A stretch of 64,000 nt of DNA from Desulfoluna limicola (GCF_021654575.1 NZ_AP024488.1:2232001-2296000), one strand, 5' to 3'; positions 21,550 to 31,910 are shown, numbered from the stretch's first letter. The notes: generated from the sequence alone by a model not told the origin. Program-made: numbers and translations.

Positions 21550-22492
21550 AACTGAATAATCCTCACGGTGAAGCATCGTGAACCCTAGATGTGAATGTTC
21601 TTCGTACCCCGTGACCCAAGGTACCTTAGTAATGGTGCGCACGCATCACGGCTGAACCTGAGACATTAAGGGCTCATGCGTTACATCCGCATGAGTCCGT
21701 CTCCGGGGTTCAGAGAGGCACAAGGGGGCAGACTGTAGGATTAAGGCTCGGGCAAATAATTGCTATACAATGAAACGCTGCAGGCCGCCTCATCGGTGAC
21801 GCCAATCATCATGTCAGTCATGCAGGTCGCAATTTCATGTGTGCCAGAGCACTTACCTGCATTCCAAGCTAAGCTACAGAGGCCGGACACCTTTCCGGCC
21901 GGGCCGAGTATTGCTGGTTCCATTAAAAAACATATAAAAAATTAAGGAGGGGGGGGGAATATCCAAACCGATCACCAAACCTGTTATTGGATATCAAGTA
22001 GTTATCATCTACTCACCATTTCAATCAAGACAAAACAAAAAATCATTTGTTTACGTAGCAATACCCTTATCAAAAATAAGATTCTCTGAAGCGCCTTTAT
22101 TCAAGCCATTGCCCCACCACAAAGAGAGAACGCTGAGTCAAATCAAAGAAAAGGGCCAGATAAAAAACAGAGTAGCCCATGGACTGACGAGAGAAAAAGC
22201 GTTCCCGACTGAGAAGTAAAATCATTCACGCCCTGTTTTTTTCGTAAATGCCTGAAGGTGTAGCCGTGGCTGGCGTAACGAAGAAAAAACCACAAAGAAG
22301 GAGTCGGGTCCCACCCAGGAATGGTGGACCTGCAGGACGTCCTTTAAACATGCAGGTCAGGAAGCGTTGCCATGGTGCATGGATTCAAGACGTCCCAATT
22401 TTTTGGAAAAAAGAGAGGCATGGAAATGCCATAAGGAATGAGGGAAAAATCAAATGTGCCCCGAAAGCTGTTCGGATGCATGCCAGACTAAC
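21550..22492. other. Long non-coding gap with hairpin
   Basis: About 940 bp without a supportable gene. It contains an 8-bp-stem hairpin at about 21673-21695 (CTCATGCG / CGCATGAG), an AT-rich stretch around 21930-22230 and a G-run near 21945. The surface-repeat gene must have its promoter here, but no confident -10/-35 was seen. Short frames in this stretch lack homology and ribosome-binding sites. Confidence 0.5.
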
Positions 22493-23095
22493 TCACACGG
22501 CCATAAGAACGGCCAGTACGCAGAGGATAAACCCGCAACCCCGTGAAACGGCATTCTGATAGCGTTCGTAGTGGATTCTGAAGGCAGGGCGATCCAGGAG
22601 CATGGAGAAGAGCACCCAGACAAGAAAGCCTTCAAGGACAAGGGCCAGGCCGAACAGGGCGCGGATATGTGTGGGGGTCTCCGGGGCAAGGAGCTGGGAG
22701 AAGACACTCAGGATAAAAAGGGTCACCTTGGGGTTTAACAAATTGCAAAAGAGGCCGTCCCTGAACGCCTGCCCGAAGGGCGCTGCGGGTTTTTCCTCCG
22801 CTTTGAAGGTGAGCCCGGAGTTTCCGGTGAGGCACCGGATGCCGACATAGAGGATGTAGATGGCACCGGCGTAACGGATGGCGTTAAAAAGCATGGGGCT
22901 GGTTCGGATCACAACGGCAAGGCCGGCAACGGACAGGGTCACATGGACGGTAAGGCCCAGGCAGATCCCCAGCACGCAGGCCATGCCCGCCCGAAAGGAG
23001 GTGGTGGTGTGGCGAAAAATAAGCATCATGTCAGGGCCCGGGGAGAGTTGAGCGGCCAGGGCCACCCCCAGAACAACCACAAGGGATTCGAACAT
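22493..23095 (-). CDS. LysE/RhtB-family amino-acid exporter
   Basis: This 200-residue inner-membrane protein has about six hydrophobic segments and the family's N-terminal signature (GVALAAQLSPGPDMMLIFRH), followed by GICLGLTVHVTLSVAG and AGAIYILYVGIRCL. Members export amino acids such as lysine, arginine, threonine or homoserine using the proton gradient; the substrate cannot be told from sequence. The length is normal for the family and the ATG start has no competitor. The next gene to the right is a LysR-type regulator on the same strand, separated by a 216-bp repeat element. LysE genes are often paired with LysR-type regulators, but this one is not divergent, so the link is weak. Confidence 0.9.
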   Translation of the reverse strand: MFESLVVVLGVALAAQLSPGPDMMLIFRHTTTSFRAGMACVLGICLGLTVHVTLSVAGLAVVIRTSPMLFNAIRYAGAIYILYVGIRCLTGNSGLTFKAEEKPAAPFGQAFRDGLFCNLLNPKVTLFILSVFSQLLAPETPTHIRALFGLALVLEGFLVWVLFSMLLDRPAFRIHYERYQNAVSRGCGFILCVLAVLMAV

Positions 23096-23138
23096 CGTCA
23101 GGTACTCCGTTTGTTTTGTTACTATTCAGCTCAAGATT

Positions 23139-23354
23139 GCCTCCGGCGGCCCTGCCGGGGGCCAAACTTTTGAAAAGTTTGACAAACAGGTTTTAAGGGC
23201 TATTCGCAAGCATCCTCGATGGTGGCAATCCATATGGATCTGGCTTAACGGGTAAGCCGCCTCCTTTTCTCTCAACCCGTCAGGTGTGAGAGAAAAGGAG
23301 GCGGCAACCGAAAAGTTTGCGGAAGCCATGTTCAAAAAGCGACCCGCCGGAGGC
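23139..23354. repeat. Interspersed repeat R1, copy a (216 bp)
   Basis: It starts GCCTCCGGCGGCCCTGCCGG and ends GACCCGCCGGAGGC, so the ends are inverted repeats. After the left end comes the palindrome AAACTTTTGAAAAGTTT and the motif GACAAACAGG. The centre holds a long inverted repeat (GCCGCCTCCTTTTCTCT / AGAGAAAAGGAGGCGGC). Flanks carry TTCAGC and GCTGAA, extending the symmetry. Confidence 0.85.
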
Positions 23355-23471
23355 ATGGCTGAACAGATACATTTTTTTCAGTAAATTCCTACAGAGGTAA
23401 CGATAGTCGAAAGAGGGCATGATGTAAAATTCATGACTGGCATAACAAACATTCCAAATAGGAATATCTGT

Positions 23472-24389
23472 TCAATGGGAGTAGTCGGAGATCTGCAACT
23501 GCTCGATGAGCCTCCGGCGCAGCCAGGTGTGTGCGGCATCCCTTCGATGCCGCTCGTGCCAGAGAAGCCCGTACCGAAAGGATGGCACCTCAAAGGGGAG
23601 CGGAACCACAGCGGTATCATAACGGCGGGACAGGTGGCGGGCGATGTGGGCAGGAAGTGTCAGAATGAAATCGCTCTGTTTCACGATCTCCATGGCGGAG
23701 GCAAAAAGGGAGGTCTCCAGGGCCACCCTCCGCTTTCTCCCCAAACCGACCAGTGCCCTGTCAATGGGCCCTGCCTTGTCACTGCCGCCTGTCACCACGA
23801 TATGCGGGGCTTCAAGATAGCCATCGATATCAAGACTCTCTGCAAACGGATGTTTCTTTGCCACCACACAGGCAAAGTGGTCGATTTCGATCCACCGACA
23901 CACCACCCCTGCCGGAAGCTCACCCTGCCCTTCTATGGAACTGGCCACCTGAATGCGGTTCTCCACAAGATCCTCCACCACCGTTTCAGAGCCTTCCGTG
24001 ACAACAGAAATCTGGACTCCGGGGGCTTCCCCGTGAAGGGACCAAAGAAGATCGGGAAGGACAAACTGCGCCACATAATCGCTGACAGCCAAGGTAAACC
24101 GCCTTTGGCACCGGGCCGTATCAAAGGGCGCATCGGCCGTGATGGCAGCAAACTCTGCCAGGATCACCTCAAGCCTCGGCCGTATGTCATGGGCCCTCTC
24201 CGTCAATTCAAGGCGGTTTCCCACACGAACGAGCAGCTCATCTGAAAAGGCCTCCCGCAGCTTTCCCAGAATCTTGCTCATGGCCGACTGGCTCACCCGC
24301 ATCCGCACGGCCGCACGCGTGACATGGCGCTCTTCAAGAAGCAGTCCCAGAGCTTTCAGGTGGGATGGCGACAACGAATCAATGGACAT
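23472..24389 (-). CDS. LysR-family transcriptional regulator
   Basis: This 305-residue protein has the standard LysR layout: an N-terminal winged helix-turn-helix (residues about 5-65, with HVTRAAVRMRVSQSAMSKIL and LTERAHDIRPRLE) and a C-terminal periplasmic-binding-protein-like effector domain starting near FTLAVSDYVAQFVLPDL. The ATG at 24387-24389 with an AAGGG ribosome-binding site gives the normal family length; the 70-residue upstream extension runs into an intergenic repeat and is rejected. The effector domain resembles the NodD/PnbR-like subgroup. Target genes are unknown; the downstream exporter or the upstream SulP transporter are possibilities only by proximity. Confidence 0.9.
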   Translation of the reverse strand: MSIDSLSPSHLKALGLLLEERHVTRAAVRMRVSQSAMSKILGKLREAFSDELLVRVGNRLELTERAHDIRPRLEVILAEFAAITADAPFDTARCQRRFTLAVSDYVAQFVLPDLLWSLHGEAPGVQISVVTEGSETVVEDLVENRIQVASSIEGQGELPAGVVCRWIEIDHFACVVAKKHPFAESLDIDGYLEAPHIVVTGGSDKAGPIDRALVGLGRKRRVALETSLFASAMEIVKQSDFILTLPAHIARHLSRRYDTAVVPLPFEVPSFRYGLLWHERHRRDAAHTWLRRRLIEQLQISDYSH

Positions 24390-24411
24390 GAAAAACCCTT
24401 TAAAAAGAAGA

Positions 24412-24580
24412 GCCTCCGGCGGCGAGGTGAGCCACCTCGAAAGCCAATTACGAATGCACTTTGTCCCTCGTTCCTCGGGCCAAAATCCATTCGCCTTTGC
24501 CGCGGGCTTCGCGGGTATTGTTACACGTCCGTCAGGATATGGGTGAGATATCGCAATCACAACCCAGGCATCCGGCGGAC
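24412..24580. repeat. Interspersed repeat R2 copy upstream of LysR gene
   Basis: It begins GCCTCCGGCGGCGAGGTG, contains the R2 hallmarks GAGCCACCTCGAAAGC and CCTCGTTCCTCGG, and fades near 24580. It forms a false N-terminal extension of the LysR frame. Confidence 0.65.
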
Positions 24581-24629
24581 CAAAAGAATAGATAGACACC
24601 AGTCTGTTTATCAGACTTTTAAAAAAAAT

Positions 24630-24875
24630 GCCCTCCGGTAGAAGCCACCGAATGGTATTCAGGCCATTATCCCTTCAGAAGATTCGAGTGTTTCAACCTG
24701 GCAATATAAACATACATTATTACATCAATCGACACCTATGGCAGCACATTGAGAATGTGCGCAGCCCGTCATCGAATGTGATCGACCCGAGGAACGAGGG
24801 GCGGAAGCATTCGCGAACCTGGGGTCCAGGGGGTGGCGAAGCCACTTTAGCTAAAAAACCCTGGCCGCCGGAGGC
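24630..24875. repeat. Interspersed repeat R2 copy, reversed
   Basis: It runs from GCCCTCCGGTAG to CCTGGCCGCCGGAGGC. The core includes CGAGGAACGAGGGGCGGAAG and GGTGGCGAAGCCACTTTAG, which match other R2 copies in reverse orientation. It lies just downstream of the SulP gene. Confidence 0.7.
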
Positions 24876-24897
24876 ATGCTTTTTGCCCCACCCCAGA

Positions 24898-26679
24898 CTA
24901 TCCCCTGTCACACTCCTTGAAAATCCGGCATGTGCATTGCCTGCCGCAGGAGGCGTCCTGTTTTGCCACGAAGGCTGCGATGGCTTCGCTTTTGTGCTCG
25001 AAGATATGGTCTTCGCCGATACGGCCGAGGAAGCCTACGTGGGTGATGAAATTGCAGACGCTGCTTTTAAGGTTGCAGAAGTAGAGGCCCCCTCCCCTTG
25101 CCTTCAGGGTATCGGAGAGTTCCACCAGCAGCTCGGCCCCGGCCAGGTCGATGAAGTTGATCCCTTCGCTGACGATGAGCATGTTCGTCACATGCTCCGT
25201 TTCCATCATCGCTTCAATGCGGTTCTGGATGCTGTTCACCGACCCGAAGTAGAGGGACATGTCGATGCGGATGATTTTCATCCGGGGGCATTGGTGCAGG
25301 GGCCTTTTGGCGATGTTGGTGAGCTGCCTCGATTTCTTGCCGGGGTCCGGGGCCATCACCACGATGTCCGGTGTTGCCGATCGGGAGAGAAAGACAACCA
25401 GGGAGAGAAACACCCCGATGTAGATGGCGAACTCCAGCTCCAGAAACAAGGTGGAGAGAAAGGTGACGACAAGAATCGCCGACTCTGAAGGACTTACATG
25501 AAGGATAAAGCGGATGTGTTTAAAGTCGATAAGATTCCACGCCACAATAAGGATCACTCCGCCCATGGCTGCAATGGGAAGATAGGCCGTCAATGGCGCA
25601 ATGAGAAGCACAAGAAGCATCAGGGCACCGGCGGCGAATATGGCGGACAGCGGGGTCTTTGCTCCTGCGGAAAAATTGATTCCGGAGCGGGTAAAGGAGC
25701 CGGATCCCGCGTAACTTGAAAAGAAACTTCCCACCAGGTTGGAGAGACCCTGGCCGATAAACTCCTGATTGCCGTTGATCCGCTGCCGGGACTTGGTCGC
25801 CACAGACCGTGCGATGGAGACCGCTTCAATGAGTCCCAAAAGGGCAATGGCAAAGGCCTCGGGGGCCAGCTGCCGAATGACGGGGATCGAGAAATCCGGG
25901 AACGAAAAGGGCGGAAGCTGCGATGGGATCTCCCCGAGAAGCCTCACCCCATGTGCCGGGCCATTCAACGCTAGGCAGGAGAGACTCCCCGCCACCATCC
26001 CGATAAGGAGGTTGGGGGCCTTGGGCTGAACCCGCCTTGAGATGACGGCGCACCCGATGGTAACGGCGGCGATGAGCATCACATACCCGTTGACCGACTG
26101 GTACTGGGCGCCCATATCCATCCATGTGTCAATAAACGACTCCCCGCGCGGCAGGGTCAGGCCAAGCACATGCTTCAACTGGCTGGTGGCGATCAAGATG
26201 GCGGCCCCGGCCGTAAAACCTGTCACCACGGTGTGGGAGACAAAGTTTACGAGGGTTCCCAGCTTGGCCACCCCGAAGGCGAGCTGAAAAAAACCTGCCA
26301 GAAAGGTAAGGGTCAGGGCATACTGTATAAACGCTCCGCTGCCCGGCTCGGCAAACTGACTGATGGCCGAAAACACCACAATGGAGATGGCCGTGGTGGG
26401 CCCGGAGATCAGGTGGTATGAGGACCCGAAAAGAGCCGCCACAACAGGTGTCACCATGGCGGTGTAGAGACCGTATTGAGGTGGCAGACCGGCAATGGCA
26501 GCAAAGGCAACCCCTTGAGGCAGCACAATCACCGCTCCGGTGAGCCCTGCGATGAGGTCGGATTTCAACGACTCCCGGTCAACAAGGGCAAGCCACTGCA
26601 AAAAGGGGAAAAGTTTCGTGATCACGTTCCACGTCCTGGAGTAAAATTGGGGTTTTATGAACCATTCAGGCCATGTCAA
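24898..26679 (-). CDS. SulP-family inorganic anion transporter with STAS domain
   Basis: This membrane protein of about 593 residues belongs to the SulP/SLC26 family (sulfate, bicarbonate or related anions). The transport core has the family signature in GLTGAVIVLPQGVAFAAIAG and LISGPTTAISIVVFSA and many further hydrophobic spans up to about residue 420. A cytoplasmic STAS domain follows (about 450-570; EGINFIDLAGAELLVELSDT). A Cys-rich tail (CGRQCTCRIFKECD) is unusual. The longest frame uses a TTG at 26677-26679; a GTG at 26623-26625 preceded by AGGA is an equally possible start. In a presumed sulfate reducer it could import sulfate, but bicarbonate or another anion cannot be excluded. Confidence 0.9.
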   Translation of the reverse strand: MTWPEWFIKPQFYSRTWNVITKLFPFLQWLALVDRESLKSDLIAGLTGAVIVLPQGVAFAAIAGLPPQYGLYTAMVTPVVAALFGSSYHLISGPTTAISIVVFSAISQFAEPGSGAFIQYALTLTFLAGFFQLAFGVAKLGTLVNFVSHTVVTGFTAGAAILIATSQLKHVLGLTLPRGESFIDTWMDMGAQYQSVNGYVMLIAAVTIGCAVISRRVQPKAPNLLIGMVAGSLSCLALNGPAHGVRLLGEIPSQLPPFSFPDFSIPVIRQLAPEAFAIALLGLIEAVSIARSVATKSRQRINGNQEFIGQGLSNLVGSFFSSYAGSGSFTRSGINFSAGAKTPLSAIFAAGALMLLVLLIAPLTAYLPIAAMGGVILIVAWNLIDFKHIRFILHVSPSESAILVVTFLSTLFLELEFAIYIGVFLSLVVFLSRSATPDIVVMAPDPGKKSRQLTNIAKRPLHQCPRMKIIRIDMSLYFGSVNSIQNRIEAMMETEHVTNMLIVSEGINFIDLAGAELLVELSDTLKARGGGLYFCNLKSSVCNFITHVGFLGRIGEDHIFEHKSEAIAAFVAKQDASCGRQCTCRIFKECDRG

Positions 26680-27909
26680 CTGAAAGGAGCCTTGCCTGGG
26701 GCCACTCTTTTTAAAAGCCAGACCTACAGGTTTCGAGGCCTGTTCCCATTCATTTGAAGGGGTTGGTTTGCTGGCGACACTCCCCCTGAAAAGCCCCCCT
26801 TTTGGCGCTCATGTCACAAAGCGACCCGCCGGAGGCATACAGAATAGTGACCCGATTATTCTTATAAAAATTTGAGGGGATAGATGGCTACCGGAAGCAA
26901 CAGAGTTGTGAGGAATCTGAAATCGTATTGCCCACACATTCAGATTAAATCAACCCGGTTGCGCCCTGATTTGACCAAGGCTGAAAGATCTGTCAATACG
27001 CTGAGAGAGCGTCCGTTACATCAATTTCGTTGACATGACCAATTGTAATCAATCATACGGGACACTGCAAGTAACATAACAAGCGGGTCAAGACAAGGTA
27101 GAAAAGAGACGCTTTACGGGGTACAAACCGGTGAAACGACCCTGCCGAGATCACCGGCGACACGATCAAAAGCCCGGAAAACGATGGCAAGGGTTGCGCC
27201 TGTGATTTTTTTTTCGGGACGCCCCCCATTTGAAACCGACTCAGCATGATTTCAAATGCTCTGAGGGGTTCCCTCACCTTCCTTGACACCCACACGCCAA
27301 GCCTGTATTTTTGAAGAGTATAACTACCCCTTGCACTGTGCAAAACCCTTCTCCACGACACCCCTGACCCATCGCCCACAGGGTACCATTCATAACCGAT
27401 CTGGCTGCCATGATAACGAACCAGACATACTGTTTTATCTTTCCATGACACCACCGTGCTGTCATGTGCACAGTCACTTCTTGTTTTGCCCAGGAACGAA
27501 AGTTTCATACGTCGCACAAAAATAAACCGTCGCAGACAACCGAATTCTGTTTCATAAAAATGCGCTTCGGTCCCCAGCTTTCAGGGCGGCTGACCTTGCC
27601 GCCGGAGGCAGCCCGGTTAAAGATGCCTCCGGTGGCCCTGACGGGGGCCAAACGTTTGATAAACAGGTTTTCATACATGATTCCACTCTAACATCGACTC
27701 AAAAACGAATGTGATTTGCTCCGAGGAACCAGGGGCGAAGCACGCATGTTTTTCCGAACGTTAACCATAGAAGGCTTGCTTGTTGCGCATGATATTTAAT
27801 GCGTGTTCCTCAGTAAACCTGTTCGCAGGTCCCAGCTCGCATAAAGAATCCATGGGCACCCGGCCGCACCCTACAAACGAGCACAGCATGATGATGGAGG
27901 ACTCAACGC
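26680..27909. other. 1.2-kb intergenic region with repeat fragments
   Basis: It contains a degenerate R1-type repeat at about 26693-26836 (ending GCGACCCGCCGGAGGC) and two repeat ends meeting near 27599-27670 (GCCGCCGGAGGC then GCCTCCGGTGGCC...GATAAACAGG). A 154-codon minus-strand frame (27053-27517) has no recognisable domain, no good ribosome-binding site and unusual composition; it is not called as a gene. The PPDK promoter should lie near 27700-27890. Confidence 0.5.
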
Positions 27910-30636
27910 GTGGAAAAGTACATCTACAGCTTTAACGGGGAAGAGACCGAAGGCGATGCATCGCAAATGAACCTTCTCGGGGGCAAGGGAGCCAACCTGG
28001 CGGAAATGGCCCGCCTCGGCATCCCGGTGCCTCCGGGGTTCACCATCACCACCGAGTGCTGCAATGCCTACCTCCAATCAGGTGGAGACTACCCCAAAGG
28101 GTACGCAGACCAACTGGAAGAGGCGCTTACACGGCTTGAAAGGAGCATGGGCCTGACCTTCGGGGATCCTGACAACCCCCTGCTCGTCTCCTGCCGATCG
28201 GGCGGCAGGCAGTCCATGCCGGGCATGATGGAGACGGTTCTCAACGTCGGGCTTACCACAGAGACCATCCCGGGACTCATCAAAAAGACCGGCAACGGAC
28301 GGTTTGTCTATGACTCCTACAGGCGCCTCATCATGATGTACTCGGATGTGGTGATGGAAAAAGCCGAAGGGATCGAAACGGAAAACGGAAATGCCATCCG
28401 GCCGCAGCTTGAGAGGATCCTCTCGGCATTCAAAGAGACCCGGGGTGTCGAAAGCGATGCCGAGCTTTCCGAAGAGGACTTAAAGGAGATCTGCATCCGC
28501 TTCAACAAAAAGGTGATCCAGGTCCTGGGCCGGGAATTCCCGGACTCTCCCAGGGCCCAGCTCGAAGGGGCCATCGGCGCGGTTTTCAAAAGCTGGAACG
28601 GAAAGCGGGCCCGCTCCTATCGGCGCATTGAAAACATTGCCGACAACTGGGGAACCGGCGTCACCGTCCAGGCCATGGTCTTCGGCAACATGGGGGAGAC
28701 CTCGGCAACGGGCGTTGCCTTTACCCGCAACCCCGCCACCGGAGAAAACACCTTTTTCGGCGAGTGGCTGCCCAACGCCCAGGGCGAAGACGTGGTTGCC
28801 GGCCTCCGAACCCCCTCCCCCATCAACGAGGCCACCAAACGCGAAAAAAACAAGGCTGTCCAATCCCTTGAGGCCGCCATGCCCGATGCCTATCGGGAAC
28901 TGGAGTCCATCCGTCACACCCTGGAGCAGCACTACAAAGAGATGCTCGACATCGAGTTCACCATCCAGAAGGAACGGCTCTTCATGCTTCAATGCCGCGT
29001 CGGCAAACGCACCGGCACCGCATCCATGGTCATGGCCATGGAGATGCTCGACGAGGGGCTCATCGATGAGGTCACCGCCATAAAGCGGGTAAAACCCCAC
29101 CAGCTTAACGAACTGCTCCACCCCATTGTGGACCCCGACGAAGAGCGCCGGGCCAAGTGCCTCACGGAAGGACTTCCGGCCGGGCCAGGCGGGGCCTTCG
29201 GGCACCTCGCCTTCACATCGGATGAGGCCGTGAAGCTCGCAAAAACCCACCCCCACGTCATCCTGGTGCGCGAAGAGACCAACCCCGAAGATATCGAAGG
29301 CATGCGGGCCGCCTCCGGAATTCTCACCGCACGGGGAGGCATGACCAGCCATGCGGCTCTGGTGGCAAGGGGGTGGGGAAAGTGCTGCATCGTGGGCGCA
29401 GGGGGCATCACCATCCACCCCTCCCTGAAAAAGATGACCATCGACGGAACAACCTTCAAGCAGGGTGACATCCTCACCCTGAACGGCACCAGGGGCCGTG
29501 TTTACGAAGGAAAACTCAACATGGTGGACGCAACGGAGGATCCAAGGTTTCAAGGGTTCATGGAGATGGCGGATAAATACCGCACCATGGGCGTGCGGGC
29601 CAACGCCGACACCCGGGAGGACGCCCTGGTGGCCAAAAGCTACGGAGCCCAGGGGATCGGCCTCTTCCGTACCGAGCACATGTTCTACAGCGCCGGACCG
29701 GAAGACCCCCTCTTTATCCTGCAAAAAATCATCCTGAGCGATACGGAGAGCGAAAGGCGATCCGCCATCCTGGAGCTGGCCCCCTTTGTCAAGCAGGAGA
29801 TAAAAAACACCATGGAGGCCATGGACGCGATGCCTGTCACCATCCGAACCCTGGACCCACCGCTGCATGAATTCGTCCCCCACGCCCGGGCCAAACAGAT
29901 GGAGCTGGCAGAAGCCCTCGGGGTGGACTTGAATGAAATCAAACGTCGTTGCGAATCGCTCCAGGAGAGCAACCCCATGATGGGGCACCGGGGCGTGCGG
30001 CTCGGCATCAGCTTTCCGGACATCACCGAAATGCAGGTACGGGCCGTTTTCGAGGCCACGGCAGAGCTTGCAAAAAGCGGCCACCACCCCCAGCCGGAGA
30101 TCATGATCCCCGTCACCTGCGATGTCAACGAGCTGGTCTTTGTTCGCAAAATCGTCAACAGAATCTGCGAGGACGTTGCACGGCAACACGGCCTGGCCGG
30201 CCTCGTCTACAAGTTCGGCACCATGATCGAAATCCCGCGTGCCGCACTAAGGGCCCGGCAGATGGCCGAGTTGGCCGAATTCTTCTCATTCGGGACCAAC
30301 GACCTTACCCAACTCACCTACGGCTTCAGCCGGGACGACGCCGGTGAGTTTATGCCCACCTACCTCGAGAACAAGATCCTCCCCGCCGACCCATTCCAGA
30401 CCCTCGACCCCAGGGGCGTGGGCGAACTCATCAAAATAGCCGTGGAACGGGGGCGCAAAACCCGCCCCGACCTTAAAATCGGCATCTGCGGCGAACACGG
30501 CGGCGACCCCGCCAGTGTCAGGTTCTGCTACAAGGCCGGTCTCGACTACGTCAGCTGCTCTCCCTACCGCATCCCCATCGCACGCCTCGCGGCCGCCCAC
30601 GCAGCCATCGAAGCATCGGAAAAGGACGAAGGGTAA
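27910..30636 (+). CDS. ppdK: Pyruvate, phosphate dikinase
   Basis: This 908-residue cytoplasmic enzyme interconverts pyruvate + ATP + phosphate and phosphoenolpyruvate + AMP + pyrophosphate. The N-terminal ATP-grasp domain begins GGKGANLAEMARLGIPVPPG. The swivelling phosphohistidine domain carries TARGGMTSHAALVARGWG with the catalytic His at about residue 481. The C-terminal PEP/pyruvate barrel includes GLFRTEHMF, the GTNDLTQ loop and the acid/base Cys883 in DYVSCSPYR. Length is normal. Translation starts at a GTG (27910-27912) with GGAGG about 9 nt upstream. It appears monocistronic. In a strict anaerobe it would feed gluconeogenesis from pyruvate or recover energy from pyrophosphate (inference). 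Confidence 0.97.
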   Translation: MEKYIYSFNGEETEGDASQMNLLGGKGANLAEMARLGIPVPPGFTITTECCNAYLQSGGDYPKGYADQLEEALTRLERSMGLTFGDPDNPLLVSCRSGGRQSMPGMMETVLNVGLTTETIPGLIKKTGNGRFVYDSYRRLIMMYSDVVMEKAEGIETENGNAIRPQLERILSAFKETRGVESDAELSEEDLKEICIRFNKKVIQVLGREFPDSPRAQLEGAIGAVFKSWNGKRARSYRRIENIADNWGTGVTVQAMVFGNMGETSATGVAFTRNPATGENTFFGEWLPNAQGEDVVAGLRTPSPINEATKREKNKAVQSLEAAMPDAYRELESIRHTLEQHYKEMLDIEFTIQKERLFMLQCRVGKRTGTASMVMAMEMLDEGLIDEVTAIKRVKPHQLNELLHPIVDPDEERRAKCLTEGLPAGPGGAFGHLAFTSDEAVKLAKTHPHVILVREETNPEDIEGMRAASGILTARGGMTSHAALVARGWGKCCIVGAGGITIHPSLKKMTIDGTTFKQGDILTLNGTRGRVYEGKLNMVDATEDPRFQGFMEMADKYRTMGVRANADTREDALVAKSYGAQGIGLFRTEHMFYSAGPEDPLFILQKIILSDTESERRSAILELAPFVKQEIKNTMEAMDAMPVTIRTLDPPLHEFVPHARAKQMELAEALGVDLNEIKRRCESLQESNPMMGHRGVRLGISFPDITEMQVRAVFEATAELAKSGHHPQPEIMIPVTCDVNELVFVRKIVNRICEDVARQHGLAGLVYKFGTMIEIPRAALRARQMAELAEFFSFGTNDLTQLTYGFSRDDAGEFMPTYLENKILPADPFQTLDPRGVGELIKIAVERGRKTRPDLKIGICGEHGGDPASVRFCYKAGLDYVSCSPYRIPIARLAAAHAAIEASEKDEG

Positions 30637-31073
30637 AAAAGCGTGCCTCCGGCGGCCAGGGGATAACCCCCTGGACCCCTGGTTACGGATGCGATGTGCT
30701 CCTCGTACCTCGGGACACATCGCATCCGCCGTTGGCACGGGCTTCGCCAGATTTAAGAGAGGGAGACTACCCGGCATTGCCACGAGTTCAGGCAAACCGC
30801 AGTTACGATGGCGTAACACAAGCGAATCAACGTTACTCCGAATGCCCTGGAGCCAGTTTCCGCTGAATTTTTCATCAAGAAGTGCCGCTATTCCCGTCAC
30901 TGGAGTTCTTCCGGTACCAATAACCCCATGCGTCAACACTGAAGCACCAGCAGCCCAGACTCCTTCCATGCACGATGAGTGATGTCACACATCATGGGAA
31001 TGCGGATGCGAGGTGCATCGGATAACGACACCCGTTGCGCATTCGCCACAGGATTTCGAGGTAGGCTCTTGGT
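30637..31073. other. Intergenic region with type-3 repeat
   Basis: From 30645 it carries GCCTCCGGCGGCCAGGGGAT and a CCCCTGGACCCC hairpin, then a GGATGCGATGTG / CACATCGCATCC inverted repeat. The segment from about 30928 to 31065 (CATGCGTCAACACTG, GATGTCACACATCATGG, AATGCGGATGCGAG) is a diverged copy of the sequence at 34705-34868. No gene is seen. Confidence 0.6.
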
Positions 31074-31796
31074 TTATTCCCCGAGCTTTTTCCCATGCCG
31101 GGTGTCGGTAAGGCGAGCTTCCTTGATGAGGTTGATGCCGAAGAGCAGGAGCTTTTCCATCATGTAGCCGGCGAGCTCTTCGTCCTTTTTTTCAAAAGCG
31201 GCCACAAGGCTCCTCTGGTAGTCGATAATCCCTTTGGGGTCGTCACCGAGGTTGTAATAATAGGTGAGGTAGTTGATGAAGACGGGCTTCAGTGTGTTGA
31301 AGATCAGCTGCATGGCCAGGCTGTCGGCCAGCTGGAAGATGTACTCGTGAAAATTGTAATCGCAGTTGGCGAGAATATGGCCGTCCGAAGCGTTCTCCAG
31401 TTTTTCATCCAGCAGGGTGTGCAGGTACCGGATATCGTCGGGGCCCATGTGGTGAACGGCCCGCCTCACGGCAAAGCGTTCGCAGACCAGCCGGAAATCC
31501 ATGAAGGAGTTGAGCACCTCATCATTCAAGTCCAGGCTGTTGTCAATGTAGTAGATAAGAAGAGACAGGGCCGCTTCCTTGCGGTAGTCCGTCACGTAAG
31601 TGCCACTCTGGGGGATTCGTTTCACCAGTTTCATGTGATCAAGGCGACTCAATGCGTCCCTTACGGTGTTCCTGCTTGCATCAAACCGTTCGGCCAGTTC
31701 CCTCTCTGAGGGGAGCCTGGTTCCCACCTCGTAACGACCTGTGAAGATATCCCGCCTGATGCTTTCAAAGACTGTGTCTGCAATGCAATTTGCCAT
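31074..31796 (-). CDS. GntR/FadR-family transcriptional regulator
   Basis: This 240-residue regulator has an N-terminal GntR winged helix (VFESIRRDIFTGRYEVGTRL, LPSERELAERFDASRNTVRD) and an all-helical FadR-type (FCD) ligand-binding domain. The FCD features include FRLVCERFAVRRAVHHMG, a histidine/aspartate set around NCDYNFHEYIF and the segment DYQRSLVAAFEKKD. The ATG at 31794-31796 with AGGA 8 nt upstream gives the family length; the longer frame is rejected. It is divergent from the acyl-CoA dehydrogenase gene across a 600-bp regulatory region containing two palindromes with FadR-like TGGT/ACCA half-sites. It is likely an autoregulator and regulator of that gene, with an acyl-CoA or carboxylate effector inferred. 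Confidence 0.9.
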   Translation of the reverse strand: MANCIADTVFESIRRDIFTGRYEVGTRLPSERELAERFDASRNTVRDALSRLDHMKLVKRIPQSGTYVTDYRKEAALSLLIYYIDNSLDLNDEVLNSFMDFRLVCERFAVRRAVHHMGPDDIRYLHTLLDEKLENASDGHILANCDYNFHEYIFQLADSLAMQLIFNTLKPVFINYLTYYYNLGDDPKGIIDYQRSLVAAFEKKDEELAGYMMEKLLLFGINLIKEARLTDTRHGKKLGE

Positions 31797-31910
31797 GGAA
31801 CCATCCTGACGCGCCAGAACCCAAACGCCCAAAATATTGTATAGAGGCAACGATCCAGCCCGACCAACACCGGTCATACTGTCCCATCCCAAACAAAAAT
31901 AGAAAACACT

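Noticed and set aside
21550-21720. Possible riboswitch upstream of the surface-repeat gene
   Set aside because: A hairpin is present, but the sequence does not match the conserved parts of c-di-GMP or other riboswitches that I could recall.
22248-22559. 103-codon plus-strand frame overlapping the LysE gene end
   Set aside because: No homology recognised, very basic composition, overlaps the end of a well-supported gene on the other strand.
27053-27517. 154-codon minus-strand frame
   Set aside because: No domain, no convincing start signal, odd composition and location in a region otherwise made of repeat fragments; too weak to call as a gene.
28480-30189. 569-codon minus-strand frame opposite PPDK
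   Set aside because: The sense strand encodes a full PPDK with all catalytic motifs; the antisense frame arises from codon bias and has no recognisable domain.
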